Both the position numbers and the translations under genes were made by a program. Positions 16,898 through 24,475 of a DNA stretch of 64,000 bases are shown here, piece by piece. The stretch comes from an uncultured Eubacteriales bacterium (GTDB taxonomy: Bacteria > Bacillota > Clostridia > Oscillospirales > CAG-272): assembly GCA_900545935.1 (NCBI GenBank), contig URAP01000002.1, forward strand, positions 62,001-126,000, read 5' to 3'. The first letter of the stretch is position 1. Each line of letters opens with the position of its first letter. The notes beneath the pieces are model-generated. The model saw only the letters and a list, made by a program, of their open reading frames with translations, had not been told where the DNA came from and did no database searches.

Positions 16898-17719
16898 TTA
16901 TCTGCCTGCGGTAAAGTCGGAATACGACATCCCGGATCGGTAGCCCTTTATTCCGTTCCGCATATGAGAGTATATCCCCTTTATACCAAATCCGGAGGAA
17001 GCGTACATATTACGATGACGCAGCAGATCCTGCAGGCAAAGCGGCTGTGCGAGCCTGCGGCTCATCGCGCAGAAGAAAGCGCCCTTATCATAAAAATATT
17101 TTTCGTTGTATCCCTTAAACCATGACGAATCGCTCTGATCTACGGTCGCGATGGTTTTCGGAAAAGTAAATATCTTCATGCCGCATCTGAGCATATCACG
17201 TATAAAGAGAGAATCCTCTCCGGCAGAATACTTTGCTCCGCCGCCGAAATCAAGGCTGAACCTGATAGGAGCTGCGGTAAGGCGCTCTCTGCGAACCGCT
17301 ATTCTTGCCGCCCCGTAGTTGAAAGCATTAAAGAAATGCAGCCGGCGGATATCGCCGTTCATTCTTCTGCCCATGCTGTCGCCGACGGTATCAATATTGA
17401 ATATGAGAGCATCCGCCTGCGGCAGCTGCCGAAAAGCCTCGATCACCGCATTTTCATAGCCGTCGATGTATCTCATATCGTCATCCGCTATCAGCAGTAT
17501 CTCACCGCTCGCATGCTCAAGAGCAATATTGCGGTTTACGCCGACACCGCGTGTCGAGGTGGTTATCATGAGCGCGGTAAACCCGCCGTCATTCCGGATA
17601 TCGGTGCGGTCGGTATCGGATTGATTTGCAAAAACGGCATCGGTCTGAATATTCATCTCCTGCAGCTTTGAAAAATCCTTTTGATGCATTGTAGCTACCA
17701 AGACCTGAACCCTTGACAT
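16898..17719 (-). CDS. GT2-type glycosyltransferase
   Basis: A 273-residue GT-A enzyme. After VLVATMHQKD at the N-terminus it shows VNRNIALEHASGEILLIADDDM near 60-80, giving the DxD nucleotide-sugar/metal site (Asp-Asp-Asp), and a second acidic segment FGGGAKYSAGEDSLFIRD near 155-172 that holds the likely catalytic base. No membrane segment is seen. About 110 bases separate it from the upstream dehydrogenase gene; no terminator is visible there, so it is probably in the same transcript. Confidence 0.83.
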   Translation of the reverse strand: MSRVQVLVATMHQKDFSKLQEMNIQTDAVFANQSDTDRTDIRNDGGFTALMITTSTRGVGVNRNIALEHASGEILLIADDDMRYIDGYENAVIEAFRQLPQADALIFNIDTVGDSMGRRMNGDIRRLHFFNAFNYGAARIAVRRERLTAAPIRFSLDFGGGAKYSAGEDSLFIRDMLRCGMKIFTFPKTIATVDQSDSSWFKGYNEKYFYDKGAFFCAMSRRLAQPLCLQDLLRHRNMYASSGFGIKGIYSHMRNGIKGYRSGMSYSDFTAGR

Positions 17720-17830
17720 CGCCGTCTCCTTACGTTAAATAACAGTTTTCCGCCGATCCGCAAAATGCCGTAAGAAAATTACATGCGACACTCTCGCAGA
17801 ATCGGCGAAATAACCGTCTGAATTTATTGA

Positions 17831-19153
17831 TTATAGGCGCCAGAAGCTAAGCCCCGAGCTTCTCAGCTCGTCCATTCCGTACAGCCCCTTGACATCGAGC
17901 AGTACCTTTTCGTCGTCGGGGATATCGGCATACAGCCTCTTGATATCGTTAAGTCCGAGCGCCCGGAATTCATTATGAGCAACAGCAACTATTACGCAGT
18001 CTGCACCGCTGACCTCAGAAAGCTCCGTGAGATGCACGCCGTATTCGCGCACGGCATCCCGCTCGCTCGCCCACGGGTCAACGACTATCGGCTCTATTCC
18101 GTATTCGCCGAGCCTGCGGATAATATCATTCACCTTACTGTTTCGGGTATCGGGGCAATTCTCCTTAAATGTAAGACCGAGAATGACTACCTTCGATTTT
18201 TTCGGAGCCTGTCCTGCCTCAATCATCTTTTTGACAGCGGCATCCGCGACAAAAGCTCCCATGCTGTCGTTGACAATACGTCCGTTGAGTATTATCTGAC
18301 TGTGATACCCGAGCTTTTCCGCTTCGTATGTGAAATAATAAGGATCAACGCCGATGCAATGACCGCCGACAAGTCCGGGGCGGAAGCCGAGCGCATTCCA
18401 CTTCGTATTCATTCCGTCAACGACCTCGTTTGTGTCGATGCCCATACGGTCGAATACCATGGCAAGCTCATTCATAAACGCAATATTTATATCTCTCTGG
18501 CTGTTCTCAACGACCTTGACCGCCTCGGCGGTCTTGATGGTCGATACCGGGTATGTTCCGACCTCTATCACAATATCATATACCTTTTTGATGATATCGA
18601 GCGATTCCTTATCCATACCCGAAACGATCTTGCGTATATTCTCGAGGCGATGAACCTTGTCGCCTGGATTTATACGCTCGGGTGAATATCCGACCTTAAA
18701 ATCAACGCCGCACTTCATGCCCGACTCGCGCTCGAGTATCGGAACGCATACATCCTCGGTAACGCCGGGATACACGGTCGATTCATATACTACAATAGAG
18801 CCCTTTGTCAGATTTCTACCCACTATCTCGCTTGCGCCGACGACCGGGGAGAGATCCGGGGTATGGTCTGAATTGACCGGCGTAGGGACGGCGACTATAT
18901 GAAATTTCGCATCCTTCAGTGCGCTCTCGTCGGAGGTAAATCGGACGGTCGTTTTTCCGATAGCCTCGTCACCGACCTCCTTTGTCGGGTCGACGCCCGA
19001 ACGGTAAAGCTCAATCTTTGCAGCATTGAGGTCAAAGCCGATAACATCAAGACCTTTGGCTGCAAACGCAAGTGCTATCGGCATTCCGACATAGCCGAGT
19101 CCGATAAGCGCGAGCTTTTCTTTTCTGTTTACTATATCATCGTACAGCGACAT
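17831..19153 (-). CDS. UDP-N-acetylhexosamine 6-dehydrogenase (TviB/WbpO-like)
   Basis: A 440-residue UDP-sugar dehydrogenase that oxidises C6 of a UDP-HexNAc twice with NAD+ to make an uronic acid donor. It contains the NAD loop GLGYVG at 18-23, VPTPVN at 89-94, YSPERINPGDKVH at 156-168 and the catalytic GGHCIGVDPYY with Cys266. The SPERINPG signature places it near TviB/VipA/WbpO and WecC rather than UDP-glucose dehydrogenases, so the product is likely UDP-GalNAcA, UDP-GlcNAcA or UDP-ManNAcA. It implies an acidic sugar in the polymer. It is followed by glycosyltransferases and preceded by a GT2 gene. Confidence 0.9.
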   Translation of the reverse strand: MSLYDDIVNRKEKLALIGLGYVGMPIALAFAAKGLDVIGFDLNAAKIELYRSGVDPTKEVGDEAIGKTTVRFTSDESALKDAKFHIVAVPTPVNSDHTPDLSPVVGASEIVGRNLTKGSIVVYESTVYPGVTEDVCVPILERESGMKCGVDFKVGYSPERINPGDKVHRLENIRKIVSGMDKESLDIIKKVYDIVIEVGTYPVSTIKTAEAVKVVENSQRDINIAFMNELAMVFDRMGIDTNEVVDGMNTKWNALGFRPGLVGGHCIGVDPYYFTYEAEKLGYHSQIILNGRIVNDSMGAFVADAAVKKMIEAGQAPKKSKVVILGLTFKENCPDTRNSKVNDIIRRLGEYGIEPIVVDPWASERDAVREYGVHLTELSEVSGADCVIVAVAHNEFRALGLNDIKRLYADIPDDEKVLLDVKGLYGMDELRSSGLSFWRL

Positions 19154-19198
19154 ATATAACTCCTTATTAATGACAAATATATTACACCGATATCGGTG

Positions 19199-19990
19199 CT
19201 AAGACAAGGATATAGCAGGAAGCTCGGAGGTCTTTTCTCTGTATCTGATCTTCTTTAAAAAACCGAAAAACAGATTTCTCACAGTAAGGCAGGCTGCGAC
19301 GAACGGATTCTTTTTCAGTTCGATACGAAACAGCAGATAATGCCATTTTATCAGCTTGAGCTTACTTCCGCTCGAGACCGAGCCGTCATGCTTGATATAA
19401 TAAGAAAGACACTCGGGAAGCCGGTGGCAGCTGCTCTTTTCTATAATATGCAGCCACATTGCATAGTCGTTATTTTTCCGTAGATCGCTTATCTGAACAA
19501 GTCCGATTCTTTCTCGGTCATACATCACGGTTATGGTCGAAAAATAGCAATAATCATACATTTTCCTGCGGTCAACGACATCGGGTCCGACATAAACATA
19601 CGGGATCCACTCACCGTTCATGCAGATCATATAGTCGGTGTATGTAAAGTCATAATCGTTTTCGAGCATAAACGCCGTCTGTCGGCTCAGCTTTTCCGGC
19701 GCCCAGATATCGTCGCTGTCAAGAAAAGCTATCCATTTTCCCGTTGCCGCTCTCAGCGCAGTATTTCGCGACAGCGCCGCGCCCATATTAACGGGATTCT
19801 TGATATATCTGATCCTCCCGTCGGTAAGAAACGGTGCAACAACGGAATCGGTGTCATCGGTAGATGCATCGTCGACGATTATCAGCTCCCACCGGTCGTA
19901 GGTCTGCGCAATGACCGAGTGTATCGAAGCGGCTATATATTTTCCGGTATTATAAGACGGCATAATTACCGAGACAAGTCCGTCCTGCAT
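19199..19990 (-). CDS. GT2-type glycosyltransferase
   Basis: A 263-residue GT-A family 2 enzyme with the classical N-terminus SVIMPSYNTGKYI at 7-19, IIVDDASTDDT near 37-47, RNTALRAATGKWIAFLDSDDIW near 78-99 (the DxD site DSDD) and a short C-terminal basic region. Probably adds an early sugar in the repeat unit. It lies between the phosphoglycosyl transferase and the dehydrogenase. The 45-bp gap to the dehydrogenase contains the palindrome CCGATATCGG. Confidence 0.87.
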   Translation of the reverse strand: MQDGLVSVIMPSYNTGKYIAASIHSVIAQTYDRWELIIVDDASTDDTDSVVAPFLTDGRIRYIKNPVNMGAALSRNTALRAATGKWIAFLDSDDIWAPEKLSRQTAFMLENDYDFTYTDYMICMNGEWIPYVYVGPDVVDRRKMYDYCYFSTITVMYDRERIGLVQISDLRKNNDYAMWLHIIEKSSCHRLPECLSYYIKHDGSVSSGSKLKLIKWHYLLFRIELKKNPFVAACLTVRNLFFGFLKKIRYREKTSELPAISLS

Positions 19991-20086
19991 ATATCCGCCT
20001 CCTTAGATGATGAGATAAAGATATTGATAATGCTCTTGCCATGCGAAAAACAATTCACGGCAACGAGTTCTCAGAGGACACAACGC

Positions 20087-20785
20087 TCACCTTATACCGA
20101 GCAGGTCCTTTGCCTTTTGCTGTCCCTCTGCATATTCCGTGCGATCAAGCTTGCCCTCGCTGACGAGCCAATCGCCGTAATCCATATCCGAGGCAGTGCC
20201 GTCTCGAACGATATCCCTACGTCTGAGAACCTTGCCGACCGTCTTAAGAATTATGCATGCGTCGCCCCGAAGGGTGATCCCTCGGTCTATGTACATAAGG
20301 TCGTACTCGAACTTCTCTTCCCAGCTGATGTTGTTTCTGCCGTTGATCTGAGCAAGACCTGTAAGTCCCGGACGAACGGTATGGCGGCGGCGCTGTTCCT
20401 CGGTCATAAAGACCATATCGCGCACGAGCTGCGGACGCGGTCCGACTATCGCCATATCGCCGATAAGTATATTCACAAGCGACGGCAGCTCGTCAGCCGA
20501 GGTCGTTCTGAGAAATCGCCCGTAGGCATTGAGCCGCTTTTCGTCGGGCAGCATTCTTCCCTGCGCATCCGTTTTGTTATCCATTGTTCTGAACTTAATA
20601 AGATAAAATATTATCTCCTTGCCGTCCGTACCCTTTCGACCCGGCCGCGGCTGAACAAAGAACGGGTTTCCTCGCATGGCTATCGTGCCCGCAAGTACAA
20701 GGATCAGAAAGAACGGCGAAAGCACTATAAGCGCGAGCAATGACAGACAGAAATCTATCACCCTTTTAAAAACATCTGCGTACAT
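20087..20785 (-). CDS. Initiating phosphoglycosyl transferase (monotopic, PglC/WcaJ-type)
   Basis: A 232-residue bacterial sugar transferase that moves a sugar-1-phosphate from its UDP donor to undecaprenyl phosphate, the first committed step of the polymer. A single hydrophobic re-entrant segment at about 12-35, the catalytic dyad Asp98-Glu99 in TSADELPSL, GPRP at 115-118 and RPGLTGLAQINGR near 138-150 are all present. The size fits the short PglC-like class without the extra N-terminal membrane domain. It is the second gene of the locus, directly after a DegT aminotransferase, a pairing also found in Pgl-type (bacillosamine) loci. Confidence 0.92.
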   Translation of the reverse strand: MYADVFKRVIDFCLSLLALIVLSPFFLILVLAGTIAMRGNPFFVQPRPGRKGTDGKEIIFYLIKFRTMDNKTDAQGRMLPDEKRLNAYGRFLRTTSADELPSLVNILIGDMAIVGPRPQLVRDMVFMTEEQRRRHTVRPGLTGLAQINGRNNISWEEKFEYDLMYIDRGITLRGDACIILKTVGKVLRRRDIVRDGTASDMDYGDWLVSEGKLDRTEYAEGQQKAKDLLGIR

Positions 20786-20809
20786 CCGATCCTCCCGAAT
20801 TCTGCTGCA

Positions 20810-22093
20810 TCAGCCGAAGCATCTGTGGATTATGTCGATTATAACAGCCTGCTGCTCCTCGGTCATTTTATTATCGCTCGGCAGGCAGAGCCCGCGATCG
20901 AAAATATCCGAGCCGACATCCGTTACACCGCCTGATATATATGCATCTGTCGTCGCGCGGGCAGAGTCGCTGACCGTCACAAATTCACTCATACGGTAGA
21001 TAGGCTGCATATGCATGGGCTTCCATATCGGTCTGCCCTCCGCATTGACCGAGCGGATAGCCTGAAGTATTTCCGTCGGGCAGGATTTTCCCGTCTCGGG
21101 TATGTACATGGCGTTTTCGTCATCTCTGACCTGACGGCACATATACTCGGGATCTATTATCATCGCCGAGAGCCAATAGTTAGGCTCCGAGTCCGGAAGT
21201 ATCGGATTCATCGAGACCGGAAGATCGCTCAATCCCTCCTTATATCTATTATAAATAGCCTTTTTCTGAGCTATATGCTCATTAAGATACTCATACTGAC
21301 CGCGAATAACACCCGCCACAACATTGCTCATGCGATAGTTATAGCCAACCTCCTCATGCTGGTACCATGCAGCCGCCTCACGAGCCTGAGTAGACCATTT
21401 GCGCACCTTATTAGCGACCGCCTCGCTGCCGGTAAGCAGGCATCCTCCGGACGATCCTGTGATTATCTTGTTGCCGTTATAGCTCACGGCGGCATAGTCA
21501 CCGAATGAGCCGCACTGCTTTCCTCCGAGCGTAGCTCCCATAGCCTCCGCAGCATCCTCTATAAGGATAGCGCCATGCTTATGGCATATATCTCTGATAA
21601 AATCAATTCTTCCCGGAAAGCCGTACAGGTGTGCCATAATGACAAGTCTTGTATCGGGATAAAGCTCAAACGCTCGCTCGAGAGCACGCGGATCCATATT
21701 CCACGAAGCTTCGTCAGTGTCGATAAATATCGGACTGCCACCCTCATAAACTACGGGATTTGCCGCAGCGGCAAAGGTCATATCCGTGCAGAACACAGTT
21801 CTGCCCTCGAGCGTACCGTGACCCAGAAGCGGCTTTCCGTAAAGCTCCTCACCTGCTGATTTAACGCACAGATGCAGCGCCGCCGTGCATGTTGCGAGTC
21901 CGACCGCATACTTAACGCCCGCATATGCTGCGGCAATGCGCTCGACCTCGTTGATATTCTCCCCCACGGTCGACATCCAGTTGGTCTCGAATGCTCTTGT
22001 CATATATTTCAGCTCATCACCGTGCATGGTCGGGGATGAAAGGTATAACTTAGAATCAAATTTTTTAAGAGATTCATCCGAATAAAAAGCCAT
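20810..22093 (-). CDS. DegT/DnrJ/EryC1/StrS-type sugar aminotransferase
   Basis: A 427-residue PLP-dependent aminotransferase of nucleotide-sugar biosynthesis. It has SSPTMHGDELKYM near 19-31, the phosphate-binding region GLATCTAALHLCV near 65-77, EDAAEAMGA near 179-187 and the PLP Lys209 in SYNGNKIITGSSGG. It probably aminates a 4-keto-6-deoxy UDP-sugar. No PglD-type acetyltransferase or PglF-type dehydratase is in this window, so the substrate source is open. Start ATG 22093 is favoured because GAGGA lies 7 bases upstream; ATG 22099 would leave only 1 base. First gene after the locus promoter. Confidence 0.88.
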   Translation of the reverse strand: MAFYSDESLKKFDSKLYLSSPTMHGDELKYMTRAFETNWMSTVGENINEVERIAAAYAGVKYAVGLATCTAALHLCVKSAGEELYGKPLLGHGTLEGRTVFCTDMTFAAAANPVVYEGGSPIFIDTDEASWNMDPRALERAFELYPDTRLVIMAHLYGFPGRIDFIRDICHKHGAILIEDAAEAMGATLGGKQCGSFGDYAAVSYNGNKIITGSSGGCLLTGSEAVANKVRKWSTQAREAAAWYQHEEVGYNYRMSNVVAGVIRGQYEYLNEHIAQKKAIYNRYKEGLSDLPVSMNPILPDSEPNYWLSAMIIDPEYMCRQVRDDENAMYIPETGKSCPTEILQAIRSVNAEGRPIWKPMHMQPIYRMSEFVTVSDSARATTDAYISGGVTDVGSDIFDRGLCLPSDNKMTEEQQAVIIDIIHRCFG

Positions 22094-22274
22094 TTTCATA
22101 TCCTCGGTTTGATAAAATGATACTGCCGACGGCAGATGGGTAGAAGTGCAGGTATACAGCAACAGCAAATGAGCAATTTCAACAATACAAATACGTTTGC
22201 CGTATAATCGAAATCATTATGTACCTGCTGTTGTTATAAAAAAATATGGAAACAAATTATGTACTTTGCATTAC
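22094..22274 (-). other. Leader of the polysaccharide operon
   Basis: About 175 bases of untranslated leader precede the first gene. It contains a GCAGGTA / TACCTGC inverted repeat (near 22153 and 22222) and a CTGCCG-T-CGGCAG palindrome at 22123-22135. No terminator-like T-run follows, so there is no clear attenuator. No open frame here is convincing. Confidence 0.4.
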
Positions 22275-22303
22275 ATTTTATCACACGGTAGTTAAAATGT
22301 CAA
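22275..22303 (-). promoter_or_regulatory. Main promoter of the polysaccharide locus
   Basis: On the minus strand TTGACA (22298-22303) and TAAAAT (22275-22280) are separated by 17 bp, a near-consensus sigma-A promoter. It points into the 15-gene locus that ends near 3.7 kb. Confidence 0.75.
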
Positions 22304-22513
22304 GATACGCCAAGGCTGATTTTTCGGTTTTTAGATTAAAAAACGCCTTTTCGGACGGTTATAATATCAGATTTTTCCACAAAAAGCAACATCAACCTTT
22401 TGCGGTGATAGAAATAAATTATGAACGCTTCATAAATCCGCCGCGATACCTTTTTTGTTTCTTTTTCTCACATAAGCAGCTGTCTTTCCGCAAAAAATTC
22501 GGCGGTTCGGGCA

Positions 22514-22542
22514 TTGATTTACTTGATAAAAAATGATATAAT
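22514..22542 (+). promoter_or_regulatory. Sigma-A promoter before a terminated leader
   Basis: TTGATT (22514-22519) and TATAAT (22537-22542) are 17 bp apart. Transcription would begin near 22549 and meet a strong terminator only about 13 bases later. Confidence 0.65.
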
Positions 22543-22561
22543 ACCATCGTATCGAGTAGCG

Positions 22562-22600
22562 AAAGCGTAAGTCCGGAGACACGGGCTTACGCTTTTTTTA
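22562..22600 (+). terminator. Intrinsic terminator ahead of the MATE relic
   Basis: AAAGCGTAAGTCC (22562-22574) pairs with GGGCTTACGCTTT (22583-22595), 13 bp with one G-U, loop of 8, followed by seven T. It sits between the promoter at 22514 and the short open frame at 22626. Confidence 0.85.
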
Positions 22601-22625
22601 TTATTTTTCGAAACGGAGTGTAAAA

Positions 22626-22772
22626 ATGAAAAACGAAAACATCGCCGAAAACAAGATGGCAAAGGCTCAGATAAAGCACCTGCTGCTGAGAATGGGACTG
22701 CCTATGATAGTATCACGCATAAAGAGCGCTCTCGTACGAAATACGGGAGCGCTTTTTTTGGTGTATTACTAA
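22626..22772 (+). pseudogene. Remnant of a MATE-family efflux gene (N-terminal 30 codons)
   Basis: A 48-codon open frame with GGAGTG upstream. Residues 9-30 (NKMAKAQIKHLLLRMGLPMIVS) look like the conserved cytoplasmic N-terminus and start of helix 1 of MATE multidrug exporters, where helix 1 normally continues with a long hydrophobic run. Here the similarity stops after Ser30 and the frame runs straight into a terminator hairpin. I read this as a gene that lost nearly all of its body, leaving start and end. It is possible instead that it is a short leader peptide; no product-level function can be claimed. Confidence 0.6.
22721..22760 (+). terminator. Intrinsic terminator at the end of the MATE relic
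   Basis: AGCGCTCTCGTA at 22725-22736 or so pairs with TACGGGAGCGCT at 22742-22753 around the loop CGAAA, one G-U pair, followed by seven T. It overlaps the last 16 codons of the short open frame. Confidence 0.88.
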
Positions 22773-22887
22773 TTATTTTTTCCCGATGCGCCGCAGAGCT
22801 GCCTATGCCGAAATCTCCTCGTCGACTCTGCGCCGTAAGCAAAAAAGATTTTGCCGCAAGACGGGGCAAGCAAGTTACCGAAAATGC

Positions 22888-22916
22888 TTGAAAAATACAC
22901 ACATACGTGTTATAAT
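22888..22916 (+). promoter_or_regulatory. Promoter of the cyclophilin gene
   Basis: TTGAAA (22888-22893) and TATAAT (22911-22916) with a 17-bp spacer, 48 bases before the ATG at 22965. Confidence 0.75.
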
Positions 22917-22964
22917 GTAAGATGATATATTTTTGCAATTATCCGAAATGAAAGGACAACAGGA

Positions 22965-23459
22965 ATGATAAGATTTGAAATGCAGTCAGGCGATACAATA
23001 GACATCGAGCTCTACCCCGAGGAGGCTCCGAAAACCTGCGAGAATTTTGAGAAGCTCGTTCGCGAGGGCTTCTTCGACGGCATACATTTTCACCGTATAG
23101 TTCCCGGCTTTGTGATTCAGGGCGGCGATCCGACAGGCACCGGAACCGGAGGCTCAAAGCAGAACATACCCGGCGAATTCCGCGCGGCAGGCGTTGACAA
23201 CAAGATATCGCACGAAAAGGGCGTTCTCTCGATGGCACGCAGCGGCAGCTACACCCACGGCTTCGACACCGCCTCCTCGCAGTTCTTTATCTGTCTCGAC
23301 GACAGCTGCAAGGCGCTTGACGGCTACTATGCCGCATTCGGAAAGGTCGTTGACGGAATGGACGTCGTCGACCGCATCGCATCCGTGCCCACCGACAGCG
23401 GCGACTACCCGCGCATGGTAACCGACGAGATACTCATCCGCCGCGCAAGCATTATCTAA
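22965..23459 (+). CDS. Cyclophilin-type peptidyl-prolyl isomerase
   Basis: A 164-residue cytoplasmic cyclophilin that speeds cis-trans isomerisation of Xaa-Pro bonds. The catalytic Arg lies in FHRIVPGFVIQGGDP near 44-58; the ligand pocket residues are in SSQFFI near 105-110. There is no signal peptide, so it is of the PpiB class. The start is supported by GAAAGGACAACAGG. It is a single-gene unit with its own promoter and a convergent neighbour downstream. Confidence 0.94.
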   Translation: MIRFEMQSGDTIDIELYPEEAPKTCENFEKLVREGFFDGIHFHRIVPGFVIQGGDPTGTGTGGSKQNIPGEFRAAGVDNKISHEKGVLSMARSGSYTHGFDTASSQFFICLDDSCKALDGYYAAFGKVVDGMDVVDRIASVPTDSGDYPRMVTDEILIRRASII

Positions 23460-23652
23460 GCGCATCGTCGAGACGGTAAAAGTATTTCGAGTACATCACC
23501 GAAGCGATAAGATCAAAAAAAACGGCGGAGCGTCGCAGTATAATGCTGCCGCAACGGAAAGCGATAGCCGCAAGCAGCGGATTGCGCGGTATTGCATACG
23601 ATGTGTCAGTGCTCTGCAAAGCCCGACATAGCCGACATCCTTGTCATAGCAG

Positions 23653-24159
23653 TCAGCCGAGCTTATCCGCTCCCTTTGCTCCGCCGCCCGCGAGCGGAAC
23701 TGTAAAGCCCGCGGCATCCGCCGTGCTTACATCGCCGCCGATGACCCTGCCGCGATATACGAGAATACTCGCGCGGACCTTGCCCGAATAGTCGGGATAA
23801 TTGGTTATTTCATAGGTATACCTGTCAACCTTTTTTCGGCGGTATTTCTTGAGGTCAAGCCCCTGCTCTATCTGAAGTGCATTATATTCCTCAAGCGCAT
23901 CGTCAAACTCGGCGGGCACGGTTATCTGCTCACTCTCGGTACAGTCGGATACGACCCATCCGAACTGAGCGAGGAATTCCGCTCCGTCGCCGCTGTTTTT
24001 AACGCCGGTGTACACTATCGTCTTGCCGGAAGCGTCGGCATCGGCAGTAACGTCCCCACCGCCCGGTATCACGGCGATTAGTACTAACAATGTGATGAGC
24101 GAGAGCGCAAGCGCACCGAAAAACTTAACGCTTGATGCCCTGATAGAGTAGATAAACAT
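23653..24159 (-). CDS. DUF4830 domain protein, membrane-anchored
   Basis: A 168-residue protein with one N-terminal membrane segment (about residues 13-32, SLITLLVLIAVIPGG) and an extracytoplasmic domain matching the DUF4830 pattern: FLAQFGWVVSD near 62-72, VPAEFDDALEEYNALQ near 81-96, KKYRRKKVDRYTYEITNYP near 103-121, VYRGRVIGGDVS near 132-143. Proteins of this kind are common in Clostridia; their function is not known. The C-terminal 25 residues are Gly/Ala-rich and look unstructured. It is convergent with the cyclophilin gene. Confidence 0.8.
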   Translation of the reverse strand: MFIYSIRASSVKFFGALALSLITLLVLIAVIPGGGDVTADADASGKTIVYTGVKNSGDGAEFLAQFGWVVSDCTESEQITVPAEFDDALEEYNALQIEQGLDLKKYRRKKVDRYTYEITNYPDYSGKVRASILVYRGRVIGGDVSTADAAGFTVPLAGGGAKGADKLG

Positions 24160-24475
24160 TACGAGTCACCGAACCTTTCGCATATCGTATGCCGTGACCG
24201 TCCCTCTGAGTCCCGGAAGAGCGGCACCTGCAATATTTTGACTGGCAGCGGGCAACACCCGATTCACTCTGCCATAGCATCCTATGCGGTGCGGCTGCAA
24301 AATATTACAGCGCTGCGCCGCGGCTATTATGATGAATGCATAGCTTAAAGCGGCAAGCCCGCAAAGAAAAGACAAGCTCATATCTACACAAGTATACAAG
24401 AAAGAACATAACACACGCCGTCACGAAAAGCCGACATCTCGAAAATGCGCACCGATGCGAGAAAGTATAGGATAA
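24160..24475. other. Intergenic region with an inverted repeat
   Basis: A 316-bp divergent gap between the DUF4830 gene and the glycerol-1-phosphate dehydrogenase gene. AATATTTTG at 24232-24240 and CAAAATATT at 24298-24306 form an inverted repeat enclosing about 57 bases rich in G and C. The enclosed part could fold as an RNA in the DUF4830 leader. An 82-codon minus-strand frame covers it but looks unlike protein. I recognise no riboswitch class. Confidence 0.35.

Noticed and set aside
22246..22536. Plus-strand 96-codon frame in the gap before the MATE relic
   Set aside because: It runs over the minus-strand operon promoter, has no Shine-Dalgarno and its composition is that of AT-rich intergenic DNA.
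22562..22760. Two hairpins considered as a guanidine-II (mini-ykkC) type riboswitch before an efflux gene
   Set aside because: The loops are GGAGACAC and CGAAA, not the ACGR loops of that class, and each hairpin is a normal terminator with a T-run.
24166..24414. Minus-strand 82-codon frame between DUF4830 and the glycerol-1-phosphate dehydrogenase
   Set aside because: Unusual residue mix (Cys/Arg-rich), no clear ribosome site, covers the inverted repeat; more likely untranslated leader.
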